Assembly: GCF_014930365.1 (NCBI RefSeq)
Contig: NZ_JABXWI010000007.1
Span: 124,001-188,000 of the forward strand
Direction: 5' to 3'
Length of the DNA stretch: 64,000 nt
From: Streptomyces caniscabiei
GTDB taxonomy: Bacteria > Actinomycetota > Actinomycetes > Streptomycetales > Streptomycetaceae
The translations under genes were made by a program, and so were the position numbers. The notes under the pieces were generated by a model. That model saw nothing but the letters and a program-made list of their open reading frames with translations, had not been told where the DNA came from and did no database searches. Positions 1 to 11,646 of this stretch are shown here, one piece after another; positions within the stretch are counted from its first letter, which is position 1, and each line of letters begins with the position of its first letter.

Positions 1-1
1 C

Positions 2-574
2 GGCGAGAAGCGCTGGCAGCCCGACGAACACGGCCACGAACCGCACCCGCACGAGTCCCCCAAGGTCATGACGATCCCCATGATCGTCCTGGCCGTCGGA
101 TCGGTCTTCGGCGGCGCGTTCTTCAGCATCGGCGACCGCTTCATCCACTGGCTGGAGCCCGTCACCGACCACGCGCACGGCCATCCGCCGATCAGCGCCG
201 CCGCGGTCACCACGGCCACCGTCGCCGTGATGGTCATCGGTGTCGGACTCGCCTGGCTCCAGTACGGGCGCAGGCCCGTTCCCGTCGTCGCCCCGCGCGG
301 ATCGCTGCTCACCCGGGCCGCCCGGCGCGACCTCTACCAGGACGACTTCAACCACGTCGTCCTCGTCCGCGGCGGAGAGCACCTCACGCGCTCCCTCGTC
401 TACGTCGACCACACCCTGGTCGACGGCGTCGTCAACGGCACGGCGGCCTCGATGGGCGGCCTCTCCGGGCGGCTGCGCCGGATCCAGAACGGCTATGCCC
501 GGTCGTACGCGGTCTCGATGTTCGGCGGCGCTGCGATCCTCATCGCCGCGACCCTGCTGATGAGGGCGGTCTGA
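2..574 (+). CDS. nuoL: NADH-quinone oxidoreductase subunit L, C-terminal part (first nuo locus)
   Basis: This is the tail of the large antiporter-like proton-pumping subunit of complex I. The frame is open to the left edge, so only about the last 190 residues are present. Visible are a His-rich loop (HGHEPHPHESPK) followed by two or three hydrophobic helices, the last near the C-terminus (AAILIAATLLMRA). The family is usually 620-670 residues, so most of the gene lies upstream. The stop is five bases before nuoM and the order L-M-N is the canonical end of a 14-gene nuo operon. The identity rests mainly on that order and on the membrane character of the tail, because the conserved core is outside the window. 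Confidence 0.88.
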   Translation, partial: GEKRWQPDEHGHEPHPHESPKVMTIPMIVLAVGSVFGGAFFSIGDRFIHWLEPVTDHAHGHPPISAAAVTTATVAVMVIGVGLAWLQYGRRPVPVVAPRGSLLTRAARRDLYQDDFNHVVLVRGGEHLTRSLVYVDHTLVDGVVNGTAASMGGLSGRLRRIQNGYARSYAVSMFGGAAILIAATLLMRAV

Positions 575-579
575 TACCG

Positions 580-2151
580 ATGTCCTTTCCTCTGCTGACA
601 GCGACGGCGGCGCTCCCGGCCCTCGGGGCGATCGCCACGGCCGCCGTCCCGGCCCAGCGGCGCAACGCCGCGAAACTGCTGGCGCTGATCGTCTCGCTGG
701 GCACGCTCGTGCTCGCCGCGATCATCGCGTTCCGCTTCGACCCGGGCGGCGACCGCTACCAGCTCACCGAGTCCCGCGCCTGGATCGCGGACTTCGGGGT
801 GCGCTACGAACTGGGCGTCGACGGCATCGCGGTGGCGCTGATCGGGCTCACAGCCCTGCTGATCCCGTTCATCATCCTCGCGGGCTGGCACGACGCCGAC
901 CCGCTGGAGACCGGCAACAAGAGGTGGCGGCCGACGCAGGGCTTCTTCGCCCTGATCCTGGCCGTCGAGGCGATGGTGATCATCTCCTTCGAGGCCACCG
1001 ACGTCTTCCTCTTCTACATCTTCTTCGAAGCCATGCTCATCCCGATGTACTTCCTCATCGGCGGCTTCGGCGACCGTGCCCACGAGCACGGCGAGGAGAC
1101 GGCGGCCACCCAGCGTTCGTACGCGGCCGTCAAGTTCCTCCTCTACAACCTGGTCGGCGGCCTGATCATGCTGGCCGCGGTCATCGGCCTCTACGTGGTC
1201 GCGGGGAACTTCTCGCTCCCGGAGATCGCCGAGGCCCGTGCCAACGGCACGCTGGAGATGGCCACCAACACCGAGCGGTGGCTCTTCCTCGGCTTCTTCT
1301 TCGCCTTCGCGGTGAAGGCCCCGCTGTGGCCGCTGCACACCTGGCTGCCCAACGCCATGCAGGAGTCCACGGCCCCGGTCGCCGTCCTCATCACGGCGGT
1401 CGTCGACAAGGTCGGCACCTTCGCGATGCTCCGCTTCTGCCTCGGACTCTTCCCCGAGGCCAGCAAGTGGGCCACGCCCGCGATCCTCGTCCTGGCGCTG
1501 ATCAGCATCATCTACGGGGCCCTGCTCGCCGTCGGCCAGCGCGACATCAAGCGGCTGGTGGCGTACGCGTCGATCTCGCACTTCGGCTTCATCATCCTGG
1601 GCATCTTCGCGATGACCAGCCAGGGCCAGTCGGGCGCCACGCTCTACATGGTCAACCACGGCATCTCGACGGCCGCCCTGATGCTGGTCGCCGGATTCCT
1701 GATCTCCCGGCGCGGGTCCCGGCTCATCGCCGACTACGGCGGAGTGCAGAAGGTCGCGCCGGTCCTCGCCGGCACCTTCCTGATCGGCGGTCTCGCGACG
1801 CTGTCGCTGCCCGGACTCGCCCCGTTCGTCAGCGAGTTCCTGGTCCTCGTCGGCACGTTCGCGCGCTACCCGGTGGTCGGGATCATCGCCACCGTCGGCA
1901 TCGTCCTCGCCGCGCTCTACACCCTCGTCCTCTACCAGCGGACGATGACGGGCCCGGTGAAGGCCGAGGTCGAGGGGATGCCCGACCTCAGGGTGCGCGA
2001 GCTCGTGGTGGTCGCCCCGCTCGTCGTGCTGCTGATCTTCCTCGGTGTCTACCCGAAGCCGCTCACCGACATCGTCAACCCGGCGGTCGAGCACACCATG
2101 TCCGACGTCCAGAAGAAGGACCCCCAGCCCGAGGTGGAGGCGGCCAAGTGA
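580..2151 (+). CDS. nuoM: NADH-quinone oxidoreductase subunit M
   Basis: Antiporter-like membrane subunit of complex I that forms one proton channel of the membrane arm. The 523 residues match the usual NuoM length and are almost entirely transmembrane helices. Conserved features are FFEAMLIPMYFLIGG with the helix-5 glutamate, the VKAPLWPLHTWLPNAM stretch with the channel lysine, and the GQRDIKRLVAYASISH segment of the broken-helix region. The ATG follows the nuoL stop by five bases, and the TGA overlaps the nuoN GTG (GTGA), so the three genes are translationally coupled. A second, divergent nuoM copy begins at 62571. The call is firm. Confidence 0.97.
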   Translation: MSFPLLTATAALPALGAIATAAVPAQRRNAAKLLALIVSLGTLVLAAIIAFRFDPGGDRYQLTESRAWIADFGVRYELGVDGIAVALIGLTALLIPFIILAGWHDADPLETGNKRWRPTQGFFALILAVEAMVIISFEATDVFLFYIFFEAMLIPMYFLIGGFGDRAHEHGEETAATQRSYAAVKFLLYNLVGGLIMLAAVIGLYVVAGNFSLPEIAEARANGTLEMATNTERWLFLGFFFAFAVKAPLWPLHTWLPNAMQESTAPVAVLITAVVDKVGTFAMLRFCLGLFPEASKWATPAILVLALISIIYGALLAVGQRDIKRLVAYASISHFGFIILGIFAMTSQGQSGATLYMVNHGISTAALMLVAGFLISRRGSRLIADYGGVQKVAPVLAGTFLIGGLATLSLPGLAPFVSEFLVLVGTFARYPVVGIIATVGIVLAALYTLVLYQRTMTGPVKAEVEGMPDLRVRELVVVAPLVVLLIFLGVYPKPLTDIVNPAVEHTMSDVQKKDPQPEVEAAK

Positions 2152-3797
2152 GCGCATCAGCCGTCCACAGCCTGTGGACAACCGCGGCCGACCCGATCTC
2201 CAAGATCGAAGCGCCGAAGATCGAATACGGGCAATTGTCGCCCACCCTGATCGTCATCGGCGCGGCGATCATCGGAGTGCTGGTCGAGGCCTTCGTCCCG
2301 CGGAAGTTCCGCTACTACGTCCAGGTCTTCGTCTCCGTCGTCGCCCTCGCGGCCTCCTTCGCCGCGGTCGTCGCCCTCGCGGCGGGCGGCTACGGCACCA
2401 CCAAGGCCGGCATCGCCGCCATGGGCGCCATCGCGGTCGACGGACCGGCTCTGTTCCTCCAGGGCACGATCCTCCTCGCCGGCATCCTCGGCGTCTTCAC
2501 CTTCGCCGAACGCCGCCTCGACCCCGAGACCCACGGCAACAAGGTCGACTCCTTCGCCGCACAGGCCGCCTCCGTGCCCGGCAGCGACAGCGAGAAGGCC
2601 GCCGTCAAGGCCGGATTCACCACCACCGAGGTCTTCCCGCTGCTGCTCTTCGCGATCGGCGGCATGCTGATCTTCCCGGCGGCCAACGACCTGCTGACCC
2701 TCTTCATCGCCCTGGAGGTCTTCTCCCTCCCGCTGTACCTGCTCTGCGCCGTGGCCCGCCGCAAGCGGCTCATGTCGCAGGAGGCCGCCGTCAAGTACTT
2801 CCTCCTCGGCGCCTTCGCCTCCGCCTTCACCCTCTTCGGCATCGCCCTGCTGTACGGCTACGCGGGCTCGGTGAAGTACGCGACGATCGCCCAGGTCGTC
2901 GACGGCACCATCGGCGACATCAACCCCGCCCTCGCCGACACCATGGGCAACGACGCGCTGCTGCTCATCGGCGCCGCCATGCTCGTCATGGGCCTGCTGT
3001 TCAAGGTCGGCGCGGTGCCGTTCCACATGTGGACCCCCGACGTCTACCAGGGCGCGCCCACCCCGGTCACCGGCTTCATGGCCGCCGCGACCAAGGTGGC
3101 CGCCTTCGGCGCGCTGCTCCGGCTGCTGTACGTCGTCCTGCCCGGTCTGCGCTGGGACTGGCGGCCGGTCATGTGGGCCGTCGCCATCGTCACCATGCTG
3201 GCCGGCGCGATCGTCGCCATCACCCAGACCGACATCAAACGACTGCTCGCCTACTCCTCGATCGCCCACGCCGGCTTCATCCTCGCCGGTGTCATCGCGG
3301 CCTCGCCCGACGGCGTCTCCTCGGTGCTGTTCTATCTGGGTGCCTACTCCTTCGTGACGATCGGCGCGTTCGCCGTGGTCACCCTGGTGCGGGACGCGGG
3401 CGGCGAGGCCACCCACCTGTCCAAGTGGGCGGGGCTCGGCCGCAGGTCACCGCTGGTGGCGGCCGTCTTCGCGGTCTTCCTGCTGGCCTTCGCGGGCATC
3501 CCGCTGACCTCCGGGTTCGCGGGCAAGTTCGCCGTGTTCAAGGCGGCGGCCGAAGGCGGCGCGGGAGCGATCGTCGTGGTCGGTGTGATCTCCTCGGCCA
3601 TCGCCGCGTTCTTCTACATCCGCGTCATCGTGCTGATGTTCTTCAGCGAGCCGCGCCCCGAGGGGCCGACGGTCGCCGTGCCGTCCCCGCTGACCATGAC
3701 CGCGATCGCGGTCGGGGTCGCCGTCACCGTGGTGCTCGGCGTCGCCCCGCAGTACTTCCTGGACCTGGCGGGGCAGGCGGGCGTCTTCGTGCGGTAG
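2148..3797 (+). CDS. nuoN: NADH-quinone oxidoreductase subunit N
   Basis: Third antiporter-like subunit of complex I, embedded in the plasma membrane. I chose the GTG overlapping the nuoM stop. The open frame extends far upstream, but that part only shadows nuoM. The resulting 549 residues agree with actinobacterial NuoN, which is longer than the E. coli protein. Diagnostic stretches are VGAVPFHMWTPDVYQGAPTP with the conserved lysine just before it (LFKVGAVPFH) and QTDIKRLLAYSSIAHAGF. A residue 110-150 insertion rich in charged residues is typical of Streptomyces NuoN. It is the last gene of the first nuo operon; the next gene is 250 bp away and unrelated. Confidence 0.97.
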   Translation: MSASAVHSLWTTAADPISKIEAPKIEYGQLSPTLIVIGAAIIGVLVEAFVPRKFRYYVQVFVSVVALAASFAAVVALAAGGYGTTKAGIAAMGAIAVDGPALFLQGTILLAGILGVFTFAERRLDPETHGNKVDSFAAQAASVPGSDSEKAAVKAGFTTTEVFPLLLFAIGGMLIFPAANDLLTLFIALEVFSLPLYLLCAVARRKRLMSQEAAVKYFLLGAFASAFTLFGIALLYGYAGSVKYATIAQVVDGTIGDINPALADTMGNDALLLIGAAMLVMGLLFKVGAVPFHMWTPDVYQGAPTPVTGFMAAATKVAAFGALLRLLYVVLPGLRWDWRPVMWAVAIVTMLAGAIVAITQTDIKRLLAYSSIAHAGFILAGVIAASPDGVSSVLFYLGAYSFVTIGAFAVVTLVRDAGGEATHLSKWAGLGRRSPLVAAVFAVFLLAFAGIPLTSGFAGKFAVFKAAAEGGAGAIVVVGVISSAIAAFFYIRVIVLMFFSEPRPEGPTVAVPSPLTMTAIAVGVAVTVVLGVAPQYFLDLAGQAGVFVR

Positions 3798-4050
3798 CGC
3801 TCCGCTCGGCCGGCGATCTGCTGCCGCTCGGTCTGCTGCCCGGTCGCTACTCGGTCACCGCTCGGTGTTCGAACATGGCGGGACTCGGCTTCGAAAAGGA
3901 GCCGGGTCCCGCCCTTGTTCTCCGGCCCGGAGCCGCCGCATCCGGGTGGAGCCTGTGGATAACTCTGAGGCTGTCGGTGCGGGCGCCTATCGTGGCAAGG
4001 GCTGGAGGAACCACGACGGCACTGGACGCAAGGGCGCGGGGGACGGGGCC

Positions 4051-6123
<2,073 letters not shown>

Positions 6124-6188
6124 GGGCGGATCCGGGACACACGGGGGACCGACACACGGGGGGACGACCCGCCGCACTGACCCGGGGC

Positions 6189-7016
6189 GAGTACCGCCAG
6201 GTGTACGAGTGCCCGCGCCACCACCGCGCATGTCGCGTTCATCGACGAGATCTTCAAGTGCTCCACGGCGGCGCTCAACGAGACGCTGGGCTACCTCAAC
6301 GTCGGGCGATCAAGGATGCGGCGCTCGGCGACGACCTCTCCCGCCTCATCCCCTCCGAACTGGCCAACCTCGGCCTGCCCGGGCTGCGCGCGGTGTTCGC
6401 CGCGCGGTATGCCGCCGGGGAGCTGATGCTCTACGACAGCCAGGGGGAGCAGAGCACGGGCCGGGGCGCGGTCATCGCGTGCGTCGACACCTCGCACTCG
6501 ATGTACGAGGCGGGGCCGGGCGGGGTGACGAGGGAGGCGTGGGCCAAGGCGTGCGCCCTCGCCCTGCTGGACCAGGCCCGCCAGGCCGGACGGGACTTCG
6601 TCGGCATCCTGTTCTCCGCCCCCGGCAAGATGCAGGTCTTCCGCTTTCCCGGGGACCGGCCCGCCGACACGGCCCGGGTCATCGACTTCGCGGAGTCGTT
6701 CCTGGGAGGCGGCACCAGCTATCAGACACCGCTGTCGGCGGCCGGCGAGCTGTTGCGGGAGGAGTTCGACGACGCCGGCCGCGCCCGCGGCGACATCGTG
6801 ATGCTCACCGACGACGACTGCGGAGTCACCACGGAGTGGATGCGCTCCTGGAACGAGGCCAAACACGCGCTGGGCTTCCGTGTCTTCGGCGTGGCGATAG
6901 GCGCCGCGAGGATCGCCGGGACCGACTCGGTCCTCGACGCCCTCTGCGACAACCTCCGCTCCATAGAAGACCTCACCGACGGCCACGCGGCCGCCGACCT
7001 GTTCCGGGTGATCTGA
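6189..7016 (+). pseudogene. Degenerate MoxR/RavA-type ATPase fragment joined to a ViaA-like VWA protein
   Basis: Two broken pieces of an AAA ATPase/VWA partner pair appear to be run together. In frame 1 (about 6214-6300) the DNA reads TTAHVAFIDEIFKCSTAALN, which is the Walker B and following helix of MoxR/RavA-family ATPases. The reading frame is then lost. From about 6306, in frame 3, it reads as the C-terminal part of a ViaA-like VWA protein: a LIPSELANLG helix, then GRGAVIACVDTSHSM with an intact MIDAS DxSxS. The frame-3 stretch alone could still be translated as roughly 235 residues (GTG at 6201 or a later start), but its first 35 residues are out-of-frame noise. I infer an internal deletion plus frameshifts that removed most of both genes. 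A functional short VWA protein is not excluded. Confidence 0.7.
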
Positions 7017-7043
7017 CCGGGGCCCGGCCGTGGCGCCGGGCGG

Positions 7044-9866
7044 TCACAGCGCGCGGGACGCGTACGCCCTGACGTCGGCGTCGGAGTCCTTCGTGGCGGT
7101 GGTGAGGGCTGTGCGGGCGGCTTCGGCGGGGGTGTGGTGGGTGAGGGAGAGGACGGCGGCCTTGCGGACGTCGGCGTTGGGGTCCGTGAGCGCTCCGGCG
7201 AGGGCGGGGACCGCCACCGTGGTGGACGCGGTGGACAGGGCGGTGGCGGCCCCGGCCCGGACCTGCCAGGCGGGGTCGTCGAGGGCGGTCACGGCCTCGG
7301 CGGCGAGCGCGGGAGGGCAGCCGACGGTGCCCAGCGCGCCGTAGGCGGCGGCCCGGACCAGGGCGTCGGGGTCGGTGGTGAGGGTGGTCAGCGCGGTGAG
7401 TACCGCGGCGGAGGGAAGGGAGGGGGTACGGGTCGCGGACACCGTGGCCAGGGCCTTGGCGAGGGTGACGCGTACCTCGCGGGACGGGTCGGTGGTGGCC
7501 GCGTGCGCCAGTTCGGCGGTCGCGTCGACCGAGACGAGGGCGCGTACGGCCTCGATGCGGACGGTGAGGTCGGCGTCCGTCAGGGAGGCGGCGTACAGGG
7601 CGGTCTCGCCGAGGCCCAGGGCGCGCAGGAGGTCCAGGGCGGCGGCGCGGACGACCGGGTCGGGCTCGGTCAGGGCCGCGGCGAGGCCGTCGCGGAGGGC
7701 GGGGTCGGGCGGGAGCGTCTCGACGAGCTCGCGGAGCGAGGCCGCGGCGGCGGACCGGACCTCGGGGGCGCTGTCGCGGAGCGCCTCGGCGAGGGCCGCG
7801 CCGGTGCCCGGCGGCAGCGTCTCCGTGAGGACGGCGACCGCCTCGCGCCGGACGGCGGGCGCCGGGTCGGCCAAGTAGGGCCGCAGCGCGTCGAGTTCGG
7901 GCTGCTCCTCGGCGAGGGCGACGAGTTCGAGGAGGCGGGCGGAGGAGGAGGCGGAGGAGGCGGTGTGGGGGGTGGGGTGGGAGGGGAGGGGGAGGGCCCC
8001 CTCCACCGGGTCGTTCCCGGCCTCCGCTCCCACCGCCGCCGTCTCCCGTGCCGCCACCGGCGCCACCTCCCGTGACCCCGCCGTGGCCACGTTCTCCGCG
8101 TGGATCTCGCCCAGGTGGCGGGAGGGGCCGCCGACGGGGGTGAACTCCTCGATGGGGACGAGGTAGGGGGCGACGGGGCGGGCGGTGAACTCCATGGCGC
8201 CGGAGGGGGACTTGCGCAGGTCGAGGTGGTGGAACCAGGAGGCGTCGTCGCGCTGGGGGTGGTCGAGGCGGTCGTGGTAGAGCCCCCAGCGGGACTCGGT
8301 GCGGGCCAGGGAGGCGCGGGCGGCCATCTCGGCGCAGTCGCGGATGAAGGAGACCTCGGCGCAGCGCATCAGCTCGTGCGGGGTGCGGGCGCCCATCTCG
8401 GCGATGTCGCCGCGCATCCGCTCGAAGGCGTCGAGGGCGAGGGAGAGGCGGGAGCCGGACTTCGGGGGCGCCACGTAGTCGTTGACGAAGCGGCGCAGCT
8501 TGTACTCGACCTGGGGCTGCGGGGGACCGTCGGGGTTGCGCAGCGGACGGTAGATCAGCTCGTGGGCGTCCCGGAGCTGGTCGAGCGGCAGGTCGCCCTC
8601 GTAGGGGGTGTACCGGGCGGCGTCGGCGCCCGCGAGGTCGCCGAAGACGAAGGCGCCGATCATGTAGTTGTGCGGGACGCAGGCGAGGTCGCCGGCGGCG
8701 TACAGCCGGGGGACGGTCGTGCGGGCGTGGTCGTCCACCCGTACGCCCGAGGCGGAGTGGCCGCCGCACAGGCCGATCTCCGAGATGTGCATCTCGATGT
8801 CGTGGGTGCGGTAGTCGTGGCCGCGACCGGCGTGGAAGGTCCCCCGGGTCGGGCGCTCGGTCGTGTGCAGGATCGACTCCAGGGCGGAGACGGACTCCTC
8901 CGGGAGGTGGCTCAGCTTGAGGTAGACCGGGGCGCGGTCGGAGGCGATCTCGGCCGCGAACTCGGCCATCATCTGGCCGGACCAGTAGTCGGAGTCGACG
9001 AAGCGTTCGCCGTGCCGGTTGACCTGGTAGCCGCCGAAGGGGTTGGCGACGTAGGCGCAGGCGGGGCCGTTGTAGTCCTTGATCAGCGGGTTGATCTGGA
9101 AGCACTCGATGCCGGTGAGTTCGGCGCCAGCGTGGTAGGCCATGGCGTAGCCGTCGCCCGCGTTGGTGGGGTTCTCGTAGGTGCCGTAGAGGTAGCCGGA
9201 GGCGGGCAGTCCGAGCCGGCCGCAGGCGCCGGTCGCGAGGATGACGGCGCCCGCGCGGACCGTGACGAACTGCCCGGTGCGGGTGTTGAAGCCCGCGGCC
9301 CCCACCGCCCGCCGGTCCTCGCCCTCGCCGGCCGTCAGCACGCGCACCGGCATCACCCGGTTCTCGATGCGGATGCGTTCGCGCATCTCCCGGCGCCGCA
9401 GCTGCCGGTAGAGGACCTTCTTGACGTCCTTGCCCTCCGGCATCGGCAGCACGTACGACCCCGAGCGGTGCACCTGGCGGACCGCGTACTCGTTGTGCTC
9501 GTCCTTCTCGAACTTCACCCCGTACGACTCCAGCCGCCGGACCATGTCGTAGCCGCGGGTGGCGGTCTGGCGGACCGTGGACTGGTCGACGATGCCGTCG
9601 TTGGCGCGGGTGATCTCGGCGACGTAGTCGTCGGGTTCGGCGCGGCCGGGGATGACGGCGTTGTTGACGCCGTCCATGCCCATGGCGAGGGCACCGGAGT
9701 GGCGGACGTGGGCCTTCTCCAGGAGCAGGACGTCCTTGCCGTGCTCGGCGGCGGTCAGGGCCGCCATGGTGCCGGCGGTGCCGCCGCCGATGACGAGGAC
9801 GTCGCAGGTCAGCTCCTCGGCGTCGGAGAGCGCCGGGATCGTGAGGGGGGTCTCCACCGTGTCCAC
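7044..9866 (-). CDS. AprA/fumarate-reductase-like FAD flavoprotein fused to C-terminal HEAT repeats
   Basis: Flavoprotein of the succinate dehydrogenase/fumarate reductase superfamily, closest in layout to the alpha subunit of adenylylsulfate reductase. Residues 1-570 hold the FAD domain: VIGGGTAGTMAALTAAEHGK at 25-44, then LLLEKAHVRHSGALAMGMDG, whose SGALAxG pattern resembles AprA, and a C-terminal helical capping region. An Ala/Ser/Pro linker follows. Residues about 660-940 form seven or more HEAT-like repeats of the type DPxxxVRxxAxxAL. The family is normally 550-650 residues, so the 280-residue helical tail is an addition. The GTG start has GAAAGG eight bases upstream. It is the last gene of a minus-strand operon with an ABC importer and a ferredoxin that could be its electron partner. 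The substrate is unknown; a sulfur compound is the best guess. Confidence 0.8.
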   Translation of the reverse strand: MDTVETPLTIPALSDAEELTCDVLVIGGGTAGTMAALTAAEHGKDVLLLEKAHVRHSGALAMGMDGVNNAVIPGRAEPDDYVAEITRANDGIVDQSTVRQTATRGYDMVRRLESYGVKFEKDEHNEYAVRQVHRSGSYVLPMPEGKDVKKVLYRQLRRREMRERIRIENRVMPVRVLTAGEGEDRRAVGAAGFNTRTGQFVTVRAGAVILATGACGRLGLPASGYLYGTYENPTNAGDGYAMAYHAGAELTGIECFQINPLIKDYNGPACAYVANPFGGYQVNRHGERFVDSDYWSGQMMAEFAAEIASDRAPVYLKLSHLPEESVSALESILHTTERPTRGTFHAGRGHDYRTHDIEMHISEIGLCGGHSASGVRVDDHARTTVPRLYAAGDLACVPHNYMIGAFVFGDLAGADAARYTPYEGDLPLDQLRDAHELIYRPLRNPDGPPQPQVEYKLRRFVNDYVAPPKSGSRLSLALDAFERMRGDIAEMGARTPHELMRCAEVSFIRDCAEMAARASLARTESRWGLYHDRLDHPQRDDASWFHHLDLRKSPSGAMEFTARPVAPYLVPIEEFTPVGGPSRHLGEIHAENVATAGSREVAPVAARETAAVGAEAGNDPVEGALPLPSHPTPHTASSASSSARLLELVALAEEQPELDALRPYLADPAPAVRREAVAVLTETLPPGTGAALAEALRDSAPEVRSAAAASLRELVETLPPDPALRDGLAAALTEPDPVVRAAALDLLRALGLGETALYAASLTDADLTVRIEAVRALVSVDATAELAHAATTDPSREVRVTLAKALATVSATRTPSLPSAAVLTALTTLTTDPDALVRAAAYGALGTVGCPPALAAEAVTALDDPAWQVRAGAATALSTASTTVAVPALAGALTDPNADVRKAAVLSLTHHTPAEAARTALTTATKDSDADVRAYASRAL

Positions 9867-9917
9867 CGGGGTGCCTTTCGGGTGCTCTGATGTGCTGATG
9901 CGCGGGTGCTCGGTCGC

Positions 9918-10736
9918 TCAGTCGCCGAGCGAGGTCAGGACGTCGCGGCGCAGGGCCGCGCGGGCCGGGTCGTCGTGGGCGGCGCGGTCGCGGGGGCGTG
10001 GGACGTCCCGTACGGCGGTGAGCCGGCCGGAGCCGAGGAGGGCCACGCGGTCGCCGAGGAACAGGGCCTCGTCCACGTCGTGGGTGACGAAGACGACGGT
10101 CGCGCCCGTGCCCCGCAACACCCCCACCAGCAGGTCCTGCATCCCGGCGCGGGTCTGTGCGTCCAGTGCGCCGAACGGCTCGTCCATCAGGACGGCGCGG
10201 GGGCGCCCGGCCAGGGCGCGGGCCAGTTGTGCGCGCTGGCGCTGTCCGCCGGAGACGCGGTGCGGCAGCTGCCGGGCGTACTCGGCGAGCCCCACCCGGG
10301 ACAGCCACGCCTCGGCCTGCGTACGGCGTTCGGCGCGGGCCAGACCGCGGATGGCGAGCGGGAGTTCGACGTTGGCGCGCAGGGTGCGCCAGGGCAGGAG
10401 GGCGTCCTCCTGGAAGACGAGGGCGCGTTCGGCGGACGGGCCGGTCAGCGGGGCCCCGTCCTGGGTGATCTCTCCGGCGAGCGTCGGCAGCAGGCCCGCC
10501 AGGGTGCGCAGCAGGGTCGACTTGCCGCAGCCGGACGGTCCGACGACGGTGAGGATCTCGCCGGGGGCCACGTCCAGGCCGACGTCCGTCAGGGCGACGG
10601 CGTCGGGGCGGCCCAGGTCGGCGGAGCGCAGGGTGAGGCGGGTGCCGCGCCCGGGGGCGGGCATCCGGTTCTCCTCATCGGGCTGCGCCTGGGCCTCCGC
10701 ACGGACGGGCGTCCGCGTCTCAGACGAGGTGCTCAT
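9918..10736 (-). CDS. ABC transporter ATP-binding protein, nitrate/sulfonate/taurine type
   Basis: Cytoplasmic ATPase of a SsuB/TauB/NrtD-type importer. Walker A (GPSGCGKST) lies near residue 67, the Q-loop reads VFQEDALLPWRT, the signature is VSGGQRQR, and Walker B with D-loop is AVLMDEPFGALD, followed by the switch histidine in FVTHDVDEAL. All motifs are intact and the 272-residue length is typical. The ATG is preceded by an in-frame GTG. The start lies inside the end of the permease gene, so the two are probably coupled. The first 30 residues are a low-complexity extension and the true start could be slightly further in. The substrate cannot be assigned from the ATPase. Confidence 0.92.
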   Translation of the reverse strand: MSTSSETRTPVRAEAQAQPDEENRMPAPGRGTRLTLRSADLGRPDAVALTDVGLDVAPGEILTVVGPSGCGKSTLLRTLAGLLPTLAGEITQDGAPLTGPSAERALVFQEDALLPWRTLRANVELPLAIRGLARAERRTQAEAWLSRVGLAEYARQLPHRVSGGQRQRAQLARALAGRPRAVLMDEPFGALDAQTRAGMQDLLVGVLRGTGATVVFVTHDVDEALFLGDRVALLGSGRLTAVRDVPRPRDRAAHDDPARAALRRDVLTSLGD

Positions 10737-11646
10737 CACGGGCCTCCTCGGCCTCGGCTGTGGCTGTCACGGGGGCGGCCGGTGCCGCCGGGGCCCGGGT
10801 GGGCCGGGGCGGCCGGCTCCCGGCGGTGTACGACGTACGCGGCAGCCAGTGGGTCAGCCGGCGGCCGACCAGTTCCACGGCGGTCGACGTCAGCCAGCCC
10901 AGCACCCCGATCGTGGCCATCCCGACGAAGACGCCGGGGTAGTTGACGACGGTGTAGTCCTGCCAGGTGCGGTAACCGACGCCGTACTGCCCGGAGATCA
11001 TCTCGGCGGAGATCACACAGATCCACGAGACCCCGATGCCGACCGACAGCCCGCCGAAGATGCCCGGCAGCGCGCCCGGCAGGACGACCGAGGCGAGGAC
11101 CCGCCACCGGCCGCCGCCCATGGTGCGGACCGCCTCCTCCCACACCGGGGTGAGGGCGCGGACCGCGTGGCGGGTGGAGACCAGCACCGGGAAGAACGCG
11201 GCGGTGAAGGTGATGAAGACGATGCCCTGCTCGTTGGAGGGGAACAGCAGGATCGCCACCGGGACCAGGGCGATCGCCGGGATGGGCCGGACCACCTCCA
11301 GGACCGGCCCGAGCAGGTCCTCGGCCGGGCGCGAGCGGGCGACGAGGATCCCGACGGCCACCCCCGCCACCGCCGCCAGCAGGAAGCCGGTCAGGATGCG
11401 GGTGAGGCTGTCGGTCAGGTCGGTCCAGTAGTCCGGCCCGGTCACCCGGTCCGCGAAGGCATGTGCCACGTCGGTGACCGTCGGGAACTGCGAGAAGCGC
11501 AGCCACAGGTCGACGTCCTGGCTGGTCAGCAGCTGCCAGAGGCCGAGGGCGGCGACCAGGGACAGCGCGCGCAGGGCGTAGCGGGCAGCGGGCTGGGAGC
11601 CGGGGCTCCGTACACGCCGGGCGCCGGTTTTCGCGGGGCGGCTCAC
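10720..11646 (-). CDS. ABC transporter permease, SsuC/TauC type
   Basis: Inner-membrane permease of the same importer, 308 residues. I start at the GTG that overlaps the TGA of the binding-protein gene (GTGA); the open frame upstream only shadows that gene. Several transmembrane helices are visible, for example FLLAAVAGVAVGILVA. The cytoplasmic EAA loop that contacts the ATPase reads EEAVRTMGGGRWRVLASVVL. The last 45 residues are a Pro/Ala/Arg-rich tail overlapping the ATPase gene. Permeases of this family act as homodimers with the adjacent ATPase. Confidence 0.92.
   Translation of the reverse strand: MSRPAKTGARRVRSPGSQPAARYALRALSLVAALGLWQLLTSQDVDLWLRFSQFPTVTDVAHAFADRVTGPDYWTDLTDSLTRILTGFLLAAVAGVAVGILVARSRPAEDLLGPVLEVVRPIPAIALVPVAILLFPSNEQGIVFITFTAAFFPVLVSTRHAVRALTPVWEEAVRTMGGGRWRVLASVVLPGALPGIFGGLSVGIGVSWICVISAEMISGQYGVGYRTWQDYTVVNYPGVFVGMATIGVLGWLTSTAVELVGRRLTHWLPRTSYTAGSRPPRPTRAPAAPAAPVTATAEAEEARDEHLV

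Noticed and set aside
493..2181. Long minus-strand open frame antisense to nuoM
   Set aside because: High GC keeps the antisense frame open. Its product is Asp/Glu/Arg/Gly-rich without any domain, and nuoM is unambiguous.
3798..4050. A small gene between nuoN and recQ
   Set aside because: The recQ frame is open upstream, but this part has no conserved sequence. The ATG at 4051 has a good ribosome binding site and gives the expected N-terminus.
6973..10308. 1111-codon minus-strand frame across the flavoprotein and importer genes
   Set aside because: It is the out-of-frame shadow of the flavoprotein gene, giving an Arg/Pro-rich product with no recognisable domain.
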